DNA from: an uncultured Eubacteriales bacterium
GTDB taxonomy: Bacteria > Bacillota > Clostridia > Lachnospirales > Lachnospiraceae
Length of the DNA: 11,121 nt
Reading direction: 5' to 3'
Assembly: GCA_900321145.1 (NCBI GenBank)
Contig: ONVB01000196.1
Span: 1 to 11,121, forward strand
In this document: piece by piece, positions 1 to 7,066 of the stretch
Layout: every line of letters begins with the position of its first letter
Numbering within the stretch: the stretch's first letter is position 1
Translations under genes and position numbers: made by a program
Notes under the pieces: generated by a model
The model's database searches: none
What the model saw: the letters and a program-made list of their open reading frames with translations, nothing else
Told to the model about the DNA's origin: nothing

Positions 1-1542
1 AAGGAGACTCCGGTTATTTTCCTGACGGCGGATTCCAATACGGGCACCGAGAGCAAGGGCTTTGAGGTGGGAGTGTCGGATTATGTGAGAAAGCCGTTTA
101 ATCCTGAAGTATTGCTCAGACGTATAGACAATGTTATTTCCATGCAGAGTGAGATGGAGAATTTAAAGAACGAGGCTTCCATAGACAAGCTGACAGGGTT
201 CATGAATAAAGCGGCTACCACATCAGAGTTTTCAAAGCTCTGCGCCAAGGATACAGGCTGTCTGATGATGATCGACCTCGATTCTTTTAAGCTTGTAAAT
301 GATATCTACGGCCATGAAATGGGTGATAAGGTACTGATAGCCTTTGCAGACATCATTCAAAAGACTCTTCCGGAAGGCAGTAAAATCGGTCGTATAGGCG
401 GCGATGAGTTCACGGCTTTCTGTGTAAATACCGACAGTGAGGAGGCTGTGGCCGAGATTACCAGGGCCTTAAACGAGAAGCTTGTGGCAAGGGCAAAGGA
501 GCTAATGGGAGCGGATATGAAGATCCCCCTCGGTACCTCGGTAGGCGCGATCATGGTTCCCGTACACGGAAATGATTACGGCTCGCTCTTAAAGATGGCA
601 GATCAGTCTCTGTATAAGGTGAAAAAGAACGGCAAGCACGGATATCATCTTTACTCCTCGGATTTTATGGAGGGTGAGGACAGTGCGATCGGAGTTATGA
701 ACATAAGAGGTATATGCGAGATACTCGGAGAGAGAAATATCCACGATACCGCACTGCAGCTCGATATGGATGCTTTTGCGCATGTTTACCGCTATTCCAC
801 AAGATACTTTATGAGGAACGGGATAAATGTTTTAAAGGTCCTTTTTACGCTTAACAAGGTTGAAGGAACCGACAAATCCACCTACAAGAATAAGTGCGAT
901 GAGTTCGGAAACCATATAAGGGAGTCTCTCAGGAAGTCTGACATCCTGACGAGGTCGAGATATAATCAGTATTTTGTGCTGATCCCCGATATCCGCGAGG
1001 AGCACACGGAGATGGTCGTACGCTCTGTCATAAACAAGTGGAACGAAAAGCATGCGGGGGCATGTGATATATCTTATGAGACCGAGTTTGTGCGTCATGA
1101 CGCATTGGCACCGGAGAAGGAAACCGGAGCGGATGTGATCATAGTAGATGATGATGTCATCAACATAAACAGCGCTGTCAAGGCCATGAATGAGTTCGGA
1201 GTCAGGGTCACACCTTTCCTTTCCGGAGCGGAGTTTTTGGAGTATATAACCTATGCCGAGACGCTTCCCGACCTTATCCTTCTCGATATCAAGATGAAGG
1301 ATATGAATGGTTTTGACGTATTAAAGAAGCTTAAGGAGATGGGCGGTGACGCAAGCAGGACCGCTGTCATATTCCTGACGGCTGATGACAGTGAGGGCGA
1401 TGAGATAGAAGGTCTGTCAAAGGGCGCCGTCGACTATATGAAGAAGCCGTTCACACCCGAGATTTTAAAACTCAGAGTAAATCATGTGCTTGAGCTCGTG
1501 AATCTAAGAAAGAGATACAGCGAAAGGCGCAAAGCCAATTAA
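1..1542 (+). CDS. Response regulator/diguanylate cyclase: REC-GGDEF-degenerate GGDEF-REC (5' end outside window)
   Basis: The frame is open from base 1, so the true start lies upstream and the first visible residues are the end of a receiver domain (FLTAD threonine loop, then DYVRKPF with the conserved Lys-Pro). A GGDEF domain follows (about 181-650) with DKLTGF, the DLDSFKLVND metal/substrate motif and an intact GGDEF at 397-411, so it should make cyclic-di-GMP from GTP in the cytosol. Its inhibitory-site position reads PEGS rather than RxxD. A second domain (about 690-1090) aligns to the GGDEF fold, but the signature is RYNQY (958-972), preceded at exact family spacing by RKSD. The C-terminal receiver (about 1129-1510) has the acidic DDD cluster, phospho-acceptor Asp (1285-1287), FLTAD and KKPF. 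No DNA-binding or EAL domain is present. It lies 76 bases before a hybrid kinase that could be a phosphodonor. Cyclase activity and partner are inferred. Confidence 0.9.
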   Translation, partial: KETPVIFLTADSNTGTESKGFEVGVSDYVRKPFNPEVLLRRIDNVISMQSEMENLKNEASIDKLTGFMNKAATTSEFSKLCAKDTGCLMMIDLDSFKLVNDIYGHEMGDKVLIAFADIIQKTLPEGSKIGRIGGDEFTAFCVNTDSEEAVAEITRALNEKLVARAKELMGADMKIPLGTSVGAIMVPVHGNDYGSLLKMADQSLYKVKKNGKHGYHLYSSDFMEGEDSAIGVMNIRGICEILGERNIHDTALQLDMDAFAHVYRYSTRYFMRNGINVLKVLFTLNKVEGTDKSTYKNKCDEFGNHIRESLRKSDILTRSRYNQYFVLIPDIREEHTEMVVRSVINKWNEKHAGACDISYETEFVRHDALAPEKETGADVIIVDDDVININSAVKAMNEFGVRVTPFLSGAEFLEYITYAETLPDLILLDIKMKDMNGFDVLKKLKEMGGDASRTAVIFLTADDSEGDEIEGLSKGAVDYMKKPFTPEILKLRVNHVLELVNLRKRYSERRKAN

Positions 1543-1618
1543 AGATATACAAAAGAGTGCTTTTATGTTGTTTTTTTGCGGTGTTCTTAAGATAAACAAT
1601 ACCGAACAGAGGTAACAC

Positions 1619-4300
1619 ATGGAGTTAAACAATGATACCCGGGATATGTCGAAGACTGCACAGCTTATACTTCTCATAGGCTATACGATCTTCATAGCTA
1701 TGCATGTCATCATCACATTTTTGCTCGGGTGGGACAAGTGGATACTTTTACTGATGATCACCGGGCTTGTCGCAAGCTGGGTTATGCACATCGGCTCGAT
1801 GTTTACGGATCGCCAGAGGCTTACGTTGATATCGGGCTTCATGATGTGCTCGTATTTTATTTACGGTACGCACCGTACGAGCACCTATGACCTGTCCATA
1901 GTCATGGCGGGGCTTATGCTTTTCTTTATTCTTATCGGAGTCAAGGGTTTCTTATATCTGTGCCAGATCACCTACTACATAACCATGACCTATGATCTGA
2001 TCTGCATCGCCGTGGACGGCGGAGAATTCGATATACTGCTCATATGCCGTATAGTCATGCAGTATGCCGTGCTTACGATGATAGCAATGTTCGGACGGCT
2101 TATAATAGACAAGTGGACCAGTCTGATCTCTGCCATGAAGAATGAGATAGACGGATTGACGGATTCGACCGACCGTCTGAATGACTTCCTTGCAAATGTA
2201 TCGCATGAGATAAGGACTCCCGTCAATGCCATAATCGGAATGTCTGGTATATGTATAGACAAGGAAAGTGATCCGGGTATCAAAAACGATATGATGTCGG
2301 TAAGAAATGCCGGACGAAAGGTTGCGGAGCAGATAGGCGATATACTTGATTTCTCGGCGATAGACAGAGGACTGGCCGTGAAAAACAGTGAGGACTATAT
2401 GATGTCTTCGATGATCAACGATATCATGACGGATATACGTATGTCCTATAAGACGGATATCGAGCTTGTGATAGATATCGATTCTTCCATTCCGGCAGTC
2501 ATGAACACGGATGTGGCAAAGCTTAAAAAGGTGATAAGGGCGCTGATGTCAAATGCCGTGAAGTTTACCAAAGAGGGCGGTGTATATCTTGGCATAACTT
2601 CCGAGAAGCATGATTACGGTGTGAATCTTATAGTCGAGGTTGCGGATACCGGCGTCGGTATGACGGAAGAGGAACTCGAGAGAGTATACGAGAGATTCTA
2701 TCAGTCCGATTCGGGCAGATCGAGAACAGGAAGCGGCCTCGGCCTCGGGCTTTCCATAGCATCGGGGTTTGTGTCGCTGCTCGGTGGTTTTATGACCATA
2801 AGCAGCAGAGTCGGAGTGGGTACGACTGTAAGAATCAGCATTCCCCAGCAGGTTAAAGATGAAGAAAGCTGTATCTCCGTCAAAAACCCAAGGTCGATTG
2901 TGGCAGGTATATATTATAAGCTCGGAAGCATAAAAAAGCCTGCGGTGAGGGAATACTTAAGAAAGCAGTCCAAGTCGCTTCAAGACAGTATGGGTATAGA
3001 GCTTCTGCGTGTGGAGAGTGCGGATAACTTAAAGAAGCTTCTGACCACGACTAAGCTTACTCATCTGTTCGTGTGGCAGGAAGAGTATTTGTCGGACAAA
3101 AGCTTTGTGGACAGTCTTACAAAGAAGATGAATGTGGTGGTCGTTGCCGACCCGGGCTTTACTACCGACGGTCCGGTAAGGATCTTGGAGAAGCCGTTCT
3201 ATGCATTTCCCATGGCGTCTATGCTTAACAGCGGCAAGCAGCGTGAAACGGATGCCCGTAGTTCACGGCTTAAGGTATTTGGTATCAGAGCTCTTGTTGT
3301 AGATGATGAACCTATGAACATAATGGTTGCCAAGAGTATGTTCGTGAGATACGGTATGCAGGTCAGCTCTGCAAATTCGGGGGCTGAGGCCATCGAGCTT
3401 TGCAGGAGCAATGTATATGACATTATATTTATGGATCATATGATGGGGCAGATGGACGGTGTGGAGGCCATGAAGAGGATACGCTCGGATATCAAGGGTG
3501 TAAACAGGGAGACACCGATGATAGCCCTGACTGCGAACGCCATGAGCTCTGCCAAGCAGATGTTTATGAAGGAGGGCTTCGAAGGCTTTGTAAGTAAACC
3601 GATTGAGACGGAGGAGCTTGAAAGAGTGTTGAGAAAAGTATTACCAAGCGAAAAGATATTATATACCGACAGGGCGGATGAACCGGTGGTTTCATCGAAT
3701 GGGGAGGTAATGGAGTTCGGACCGGCTGATGAAGCGGCGGTTACACCTGCAGAGACAGGAACAGAGCTTGTCCCGTACGACAGCCTTATCGGCATGGGGG
3801 CAGACACGGAAGCTGCCATGACCTACTGTTCGGGTGACGAGGAGCTTTATCGCGAGCTTCTGATCAATTTTTCCGGGGACATGGAAGAGAGGATCGGAAA
3901 GCTTGAGAAAGCTTATGACCTTAATCTGTATAAGGATTATGAGATAGTATCTCACGGCACCAAAAGTGCGGCCAAGATGATCGGGCTCAATGAGCTTTCC
4001 GAAGAGGCCAGGAAGCTTGAGAAGGCTGCTCATGAGGAGGATTCGGATTATATAGAGGATAATCACGAACGCTTTCTTGACATGTGCAGGGAATATGCAT
4101 CAAAGCTTGCCGAAGTGTTCGGCGTCCTTGCTATGGAGGAAAACGGTGATGATGAGATAATGGAATTCTCTCCGGCCGGTGCATCGGACGATGTGCTTGA
4201 ATTTGCCCCGGACAGCGGAAGTGATGATATTATGGAGTTTGATCCGGCGAAGAATGATGACGTTATGGAGTTTGATCCGACAGAGAGCGATGAGGATTAG
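1619..4300 (+). CDS. Membrane hybrid histidine kinase: HK-degenerate REC-REC-Hpt with MEFxP repeats
   Basis: Protein of 893 residues. The ATG at 1619 has AGAGG at 1608-1612, six bases upstream. About six hydrophobic helices fill residues 13-164 and no periplasmic sensor domain is seen. A short linker leads to the phospho-acceptor His196 in NVSHEIRTP, the N box (Asn312 in SNAVKFT), the G1 box DTGVGM (343-348) and the G2 box GSGLGLGLSI (371-380), so the kinase core looks intact. Residues 425-540 look like a receiver that lost its acceptor (Trp486 at the Asp position) but still ends in EKPF. A true receiver follows at 555-675 with VDDE, Asp606, Thr638 and Lys660-Pro661. An Hpt domain covers about 720-838 with His779 in SHGTKSAAKMIG. 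The linker before the Hpt and the acidic C-terminal tail carry five MEFxP-like motifs. The layout implies a His-Asp-His phosphorelay that passes phosphate to another receiver, plausibly in a neighbouring gene. The signal sensed is unknown. Confidence 0.93.
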   Translation: MELNNDTRDMSKTAQLILLIGYTIFIAMHVIITFLLGWDKWILLLMITGLVASWVMHIGSMFTDRQRLTLISGFMMCSYFIYGTHRTSTYDLSIVMAGLMLFFILIGVKGFLYLCQITYYITMTYDLICIAVDGGEFDILLICRIVMQYAVLTMIAMFGRLIIDKWTSLISAMKNEIDGLTDSTDRLNDFLANVSHEIRTPVNAIIGMSGICIDKESDPGIKNDMMSVRNAGRKVAEQIGDILDFSAIDRGLAVKNSEDYMMSSMINDIMTDIRMSYKTDIELVIDIDSSIPAVMNTDVAKLKKVIRALMSNAVKFTKEGGVYLGITSEKHDYGVNLIVEVADTGVGMTEEELERVYERFYQSDSGRSRTGSGLGLGLSIASGFVSLLGGFMTISSRVGVGTTVRISIPQQVKDEESCISVKNPRSIVAGIYYKLGSIKKPAVREYLRKQSKSLQDSMGIELLRVESADNLKKLLTTTKLTHLFVWQEEYLSDKSFVDSLTKKMNVVVVADPGFTTDGPVRILEKPFYAFPMASMLNSGKQRETDARSSRLKVFGIRALVVDDEPMNIMVAKSMFVRYGMQVSSANSGAEAIELCRSNVYDIIFMDHMMGQMDGVEAMKRIRSDIKGVNRETPMIALTANAMSSAKQMFMKEGFEGFVSKPIETEELERVLRKVLPSEKILYTDRADEPVVSSNGEVMEFGPADEAAVTPAETGTELVPYDSLIGMGADTEAAMTYCSGDEELYRELLINFSGDMEERIGKLEKAYDLNLYKDYEIVSHGTKSAAKMIGLNELSEEARKLEKAAHEEDSDYIEDNHERFLDMCREYASKLAEVFGVLAMEENGDDEIMEFSPAGASDDVLEFAPDSGSDDIMEFDPAKNDDVMEFDPTESDED
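3701..3733 (+). repeat. Isolated copy of the MEFxP motif in the REC-Hpt linker
   Basis: Residues 695-705 of the hybrid kinase read GEVMEFGPADE. This is the same pattern as the four copies at the C-terminus of the protein, but here it sits between the receiver and the Hpt domain. The surrounding linker is acidic and probably flexible. Confidence 0.7.
4151..4288 (+). repeat. Four tandem MEFxP motifs in the kinase C-terminal tail
   Basis: Residues 845-890 of the hybrid kinase contain DEIMEFSP, DDVLEFAP, DDIMEFDP and DDVMEFDP at steps of 12, 12 and 11 residues. The pattern is two acidic residues, Ile/Val, Met/Leu, Glu, Phe, one variable residue and Pro. The codons differ between copies, so the repeat is kept at protein level rather than being a fresh DNA duplication. 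It lies after the Hpt domain in an acidic tail. A docking function is inference. Confidence 0.75.
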
Positions 4301-4305
4301 GATAT

Positions 4306-6978
4306 ATGTTTTTTAAAAAGCTTAATGAATACATATTTGACAATAAGCTTGACATAAGAGAGAGGATATTTGTCCTTAACACTCTTATGATAGACTTTGT
4401 GCTTGCCATAACCGGAGTAGAGCTTTTAAGCTTCTTTGGCATGGTAACGGGAGCCTTGGCTTCGTTTCTTATCGGAGTTGTCATATCCGTAGTTGCGTAT
4501 CAGTCCGTTAAGAGAAACAAGGTCTCCTTCGGAACCTTTGCGGTCTGTATTGTCATGGGCTTTGTGTACTTTCCGGTGATGTTTTTGTTCGACGGAGGCA
4601 TGATCGGCACAGGTCCTCTGTGGTTCATGTTTTCTATGCTGCTTCTTTGTACAAGCCTTAAGGGGCGTGTCAGAATGGTAATGATCATAGCGGAGGAGAT
4701 AGCTGCATTTTCGCTTTATATGGTATGCTATCTGAAGCCTGACCTTACGGATGATGTGTCCGGGACGACTCATTTCATGTTCTCGTTTATAACACTGTTT
4801 CTCATCACAAGCTCGATCGCGGTCATGCTTGTGATAGAAAATATGCTCTACATAAAGCAGAGCGAGCTGCTGGAAAAGCAGAGTGAGGAGATAAAAGGAC
4901 TTATAGCTTCACAGAACAGCTTCTTCTCGAGCATGAGCCATGAGATAAGGACGCCGATCAATACTATAATCGGATTGAACGAGATGATCCTCCGTGAGGA
5001 TATAAGCGAGGAGATAGCTCAGGACGCGATAAATATCCGTTCCGCCGGAAAGATGCTCTTAAATACGATCAACGACATTCTTGATATGTCAAAGTTTCAG
5101 GCGGGGGACATGCACCTTCTGGTCGAGTCCTATGACACGGGGCATATGTTCTCGGATATAGTCGGTATGCTCTGGATAAAGATGAGAGAAAAGGGACTTG
5201 AGTTTAAGATAAATGTTGCGCCGGATGTACCCTCACAGCTTATAGGTGATGAGGTACGCATAAAGCAGATCCTTATGAACATCCTGAACAACGCCGTTAA
5301 GTACACTCCCGAGGGTTCGGTCACGCTGACGGTCGAGTGTGAGAAGCAGGAGGGACAGGCCGTCAAAATGATCTATACCGTGGCGGATACCGGAATGGGT
5401 ATAAAGAAAGAGGATATCCCGTATCTGTTCACAGCCTTTAAGCGTGTGGATGAGGGACAGACCAAGCATATCGAGGGCACCGGACTCGGCCTTTCCATAG
5501 TAAAGCAGTTTTTGGACCTTATGGACGGTAAGGTGACAGTCAACAGCGTATATACCAAGGGAACAACATTTATCATAGAGATACCGCAGAAGGCGGCGAC
5601 CGATAAGGAGATAGGCGAGTATGATTATGCCAAACATCCGAAGCTTGCGTACAAGACCGATTATAAGCAAAGCTTCGAAGCGCCGGAGGCAAGACTTCTC
5701 GTTGTTGATGACAACGACTCCAATCTTCTTGTGGTGACCAAGCTCCTTAGGGAGACAAAGATCAGGATAGATACGGCAAAGAGCGGCCGTGAGGCTTTGG
5801 AAAAAACCCTTGAAAATGAATATAATCTTATATTCATGGATCATCTTATGCCGGAGATGGACGGTATAGAGACCTTCAGAGCCATAAAGAAGCAGGTTGG
5901 CGGAAAGAATCGCGAGACCAATGTGGTAATACTGACTGCGAACACAGGTGAGGAAAACCGCAGGATATATGCGACAGAGGGATTCAACGGATATCTCGTT
6001 AAGCCTGTAACCGGAACCGATCTTGAAAATGAGATAATAAGGCAGCTTCCTAAGGGCATAGTACATATGACCGACAGCAAGGGTGCCGATGCAATAGAAA
6101 CGGTATCCTTCTTAAGCGACAGCAACAGGAAGAGAAGGATAGTCATAACGACCGAAAGCACGGCAGATCTTCCGGAGAGGCTTAAGGAAAAGTATAATAT
6201 AGCAGTATTTCCTATAAGCGTTAGAACCGCCGACGGAGTGTTCAAATCGGGTATCGAGATCGATACCGACGGACTGCTCAAATATATGGAGGGACACAGC
6301 AGACAGGCATCGCCCGTGCTTCCGAAAGCTGAGGAATATGAGAGCTTCTTTGCGGGACAGCTTGAAACAGCAAACAATGTGATCCATATATCCATTACCG
6401 GAGAGCTGCCGCAGAGCGCCTATCATGTAGCTAAAGAGGCGGCAAATTCCTTCGATAACGTGGCAGTGGTCGACAGCCGCCATATGTCGGGCGCACAGGG
6501 CATTATGGCTATACTCGCAAGCCGTATGGCGGAAGCAGGAATGAGCGTCACGGAGATCGTATCGAAGCTCAACGTGCTCCATGAGAGGATAAAGGCGAGC
6601 TTTATGGTCGACAGCATGGATTATATGGCAAGGTCGGGGCAGATCAATCCGAGATTCGCAAATCTCACCAGAGCGCTTATGATGAGGCCGGTATCATATA
6701 TGAAGAACGGAAAGATAACCACCGGTGGTATGATAGTCGGTTCGAAGAAGCGGGTATGGAAGAGATATATAGATAAGAGCTTTGCCGGGATAAACGCGAA
6801 CAACACCGCGCTCTTTGTCAATTACGTAGGGCTAAGCAAGAAAGAGCTTGAGTACCTTAAGAGTATTATAGAAAAGAAACAGAAGTTTGATGCCATATTC
6901 TTCAGTCAGATATGCCCTGTCATAGCCATAAGCTGCGGACCGGGTTCCTTCGGTCTTTCGATAATGGTAGACGAGTGA
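4306..6978 (+). CDS. Membrane hybrid histidine kinase fused to a DegV/EDD domain (HK-REC-DegV)
   Basis: Protein of 890 residues. The ATG lies 5 bases after the preceding kinase, with GAGGA (4292-4296) inside that gene's end, so the two are almost certainly co-transcribed. About six membrane helices fill residues 21-178. The kinase core has His212 in MSHEIRTP, Asn329 in NNAVKYT, G1 DTGMG (361-365) and G2 GTGLGLSIV (391-399). The receiver (462-582) has VVDDND, Asp512 in FMDHLMPEMDG, Thr544 and Lys566-Pro567. After a linker of about 28 residues, residues 611-890 form a full-length DegV/EDD domain: ITTESTADLP, FPISV, VVDSRHMSGAQG, FMVDSMDYMARSGQI, MMRPVSYMKNGKI and a C-terminal GPGSFGL. DegV proteins, including FakB subunits of fatty acid kinase, bind long-chain fatty acids. 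Several consensus ligand-loop residues differ here. The domain could sense lipid for the kinase or be a phosphorylation-controlled output; the sequence does not decide. Confidence 0.93.
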   Translation: MFFKKLNEYIFDNKLDIRERIFVLNTLMIDFVLAITGVELLSFFGMVTGALASFLIGVVISVVAYQSVKRNKVSFGTFAVCIVMGFVYFPVMFLFDGGMIGTGPLWFMFSMLLLCTSLKGRVRMVMIIAEEIAAFSLYMVCYLKPDLTDDVSGTTHFMFSFITLFLITSSIAVMLVIENMLYIKQSELLEKQSEEIKGLIASQNSFFSSMSHEIRTPINTIIGLNEMILREDISEEIAQDAINIRSAGKMLLNTINDILDMSKFQAGDMHLLVESYDTGHMFSDIVGMLWIKMREKGLEFKINVAPDVPSQLIGDEVRIKQILMNILNNAVKYTPEGSVTLTVECEKQEGQAVKMIYTVADTGMGIKKEDIPYLFTAFKRVDEGQTKHIEGTGLGLSIVKQFLDLMDGKVTVNSVYTKGTTFIIEIPQKAATDKEIGEYDYAKHPKLAYKTDYKQSFEAPEARLLVVDDNDSNLLVVTKLLRETKIRIDTAKSGREALEKTLENEYNLIFMDHLMPEMDGIETFRAIKKQVGGKNRETNVVILTANTGEENRRIYATEGFNGYLVKPVTGTDLENEIIRQLPKGIVHMTDSKGADAIETVSFLSDSNRKRRIVITTESTADLPERLKEKYNIAVFPISVRTADGVFKSGIEIDTDGLLKYMEGHSRQASPVLPKAEEYESFFAGQLETANNVIHISITGELPQSAYHVAKEAANSFDNVAVVDSRHMSGAQGIMAILASRMAEAGMSVTEIVSKLNVLHERIKASFMVDSMDYMARSGQINPRFANLTRALMMRPVSYMKNGKITTGGMIVGSKKRVWKRYIDKSFAGINANNTALFVNYVGLSKKELEYLKSIIEKKQKFDAIFFSQICPVIAISCGPGSFGLSIMVDE

Positions 6979-6988
6979 CACTTACAGC

Positions 6989-7017
6989 TTGTAATTGATG
7001 ATATGAGGTTGTATAAT
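6989..7017 (+). promoter_or_regulatory. Sigma-A-type promoter for the acidic membrane protein and zinc-ribbon genes
   Basis: The -10 box is a perfect TATAAT at 7012-7017, and TTGTAA at 6989-6994 gives a 4/6 match to the -35 consensus with a 17-base spacer. Transcription would start near 7024, giving a leader of about 43 bases that contains AAGGAGG. A 7-bp dyad (7017-7023 with 7034-7040, one G-T pair) overlaps the expected start point. The promoter begins 10 bases after the stop of the kinase-DegV gene and separates the two units. Confidence 0.7.
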
Positions 7018-7066
7018 GTGCAGGATTGTTTTTCTGCATAAAAATAAGTGATAAGGAGGATATAAG

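Noticed and set aside
67..1542. GTG at 67 as the start of the cyclase gene
   Set aside because: The same frame is open back to base 1 and encodes the conserved FLTAD part of a receiver domain, so the gene begins upstream of the window.
1551..1577. Possible terminator after the cyclase gene (AAAAG, 4-base loop, CTTTT, then T run)
   Set aside because: The stem is only five mostly A-T pairs and the T run is separated from it, so read-through into the kinase gene is more likely.
1568..1596. Possible promoter before the Hpt kinase (TTGTTT, 17 bases, GATAAA)
   Set aside because: Both boxes match consensus poorly (3/6 and 4/6) and the T-rich stretch makes chance matches likely.
5233..6066. 277-codon open frame on the minus strand
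   Set aside because: It lies antisense to the kinase and receiver domains of the kinase-DegV gene, has no recognisable domain and no ribosome binding site; it is a shadow of codon bias.
6052..6135. DegV fusion as an artefact of a missing stop between two genes
   Set aside because: The frame runs through a plausible hydrophilic linker with no internal ribosome binding site and ATG suited to start a separate DegV gene at the domain boundary.
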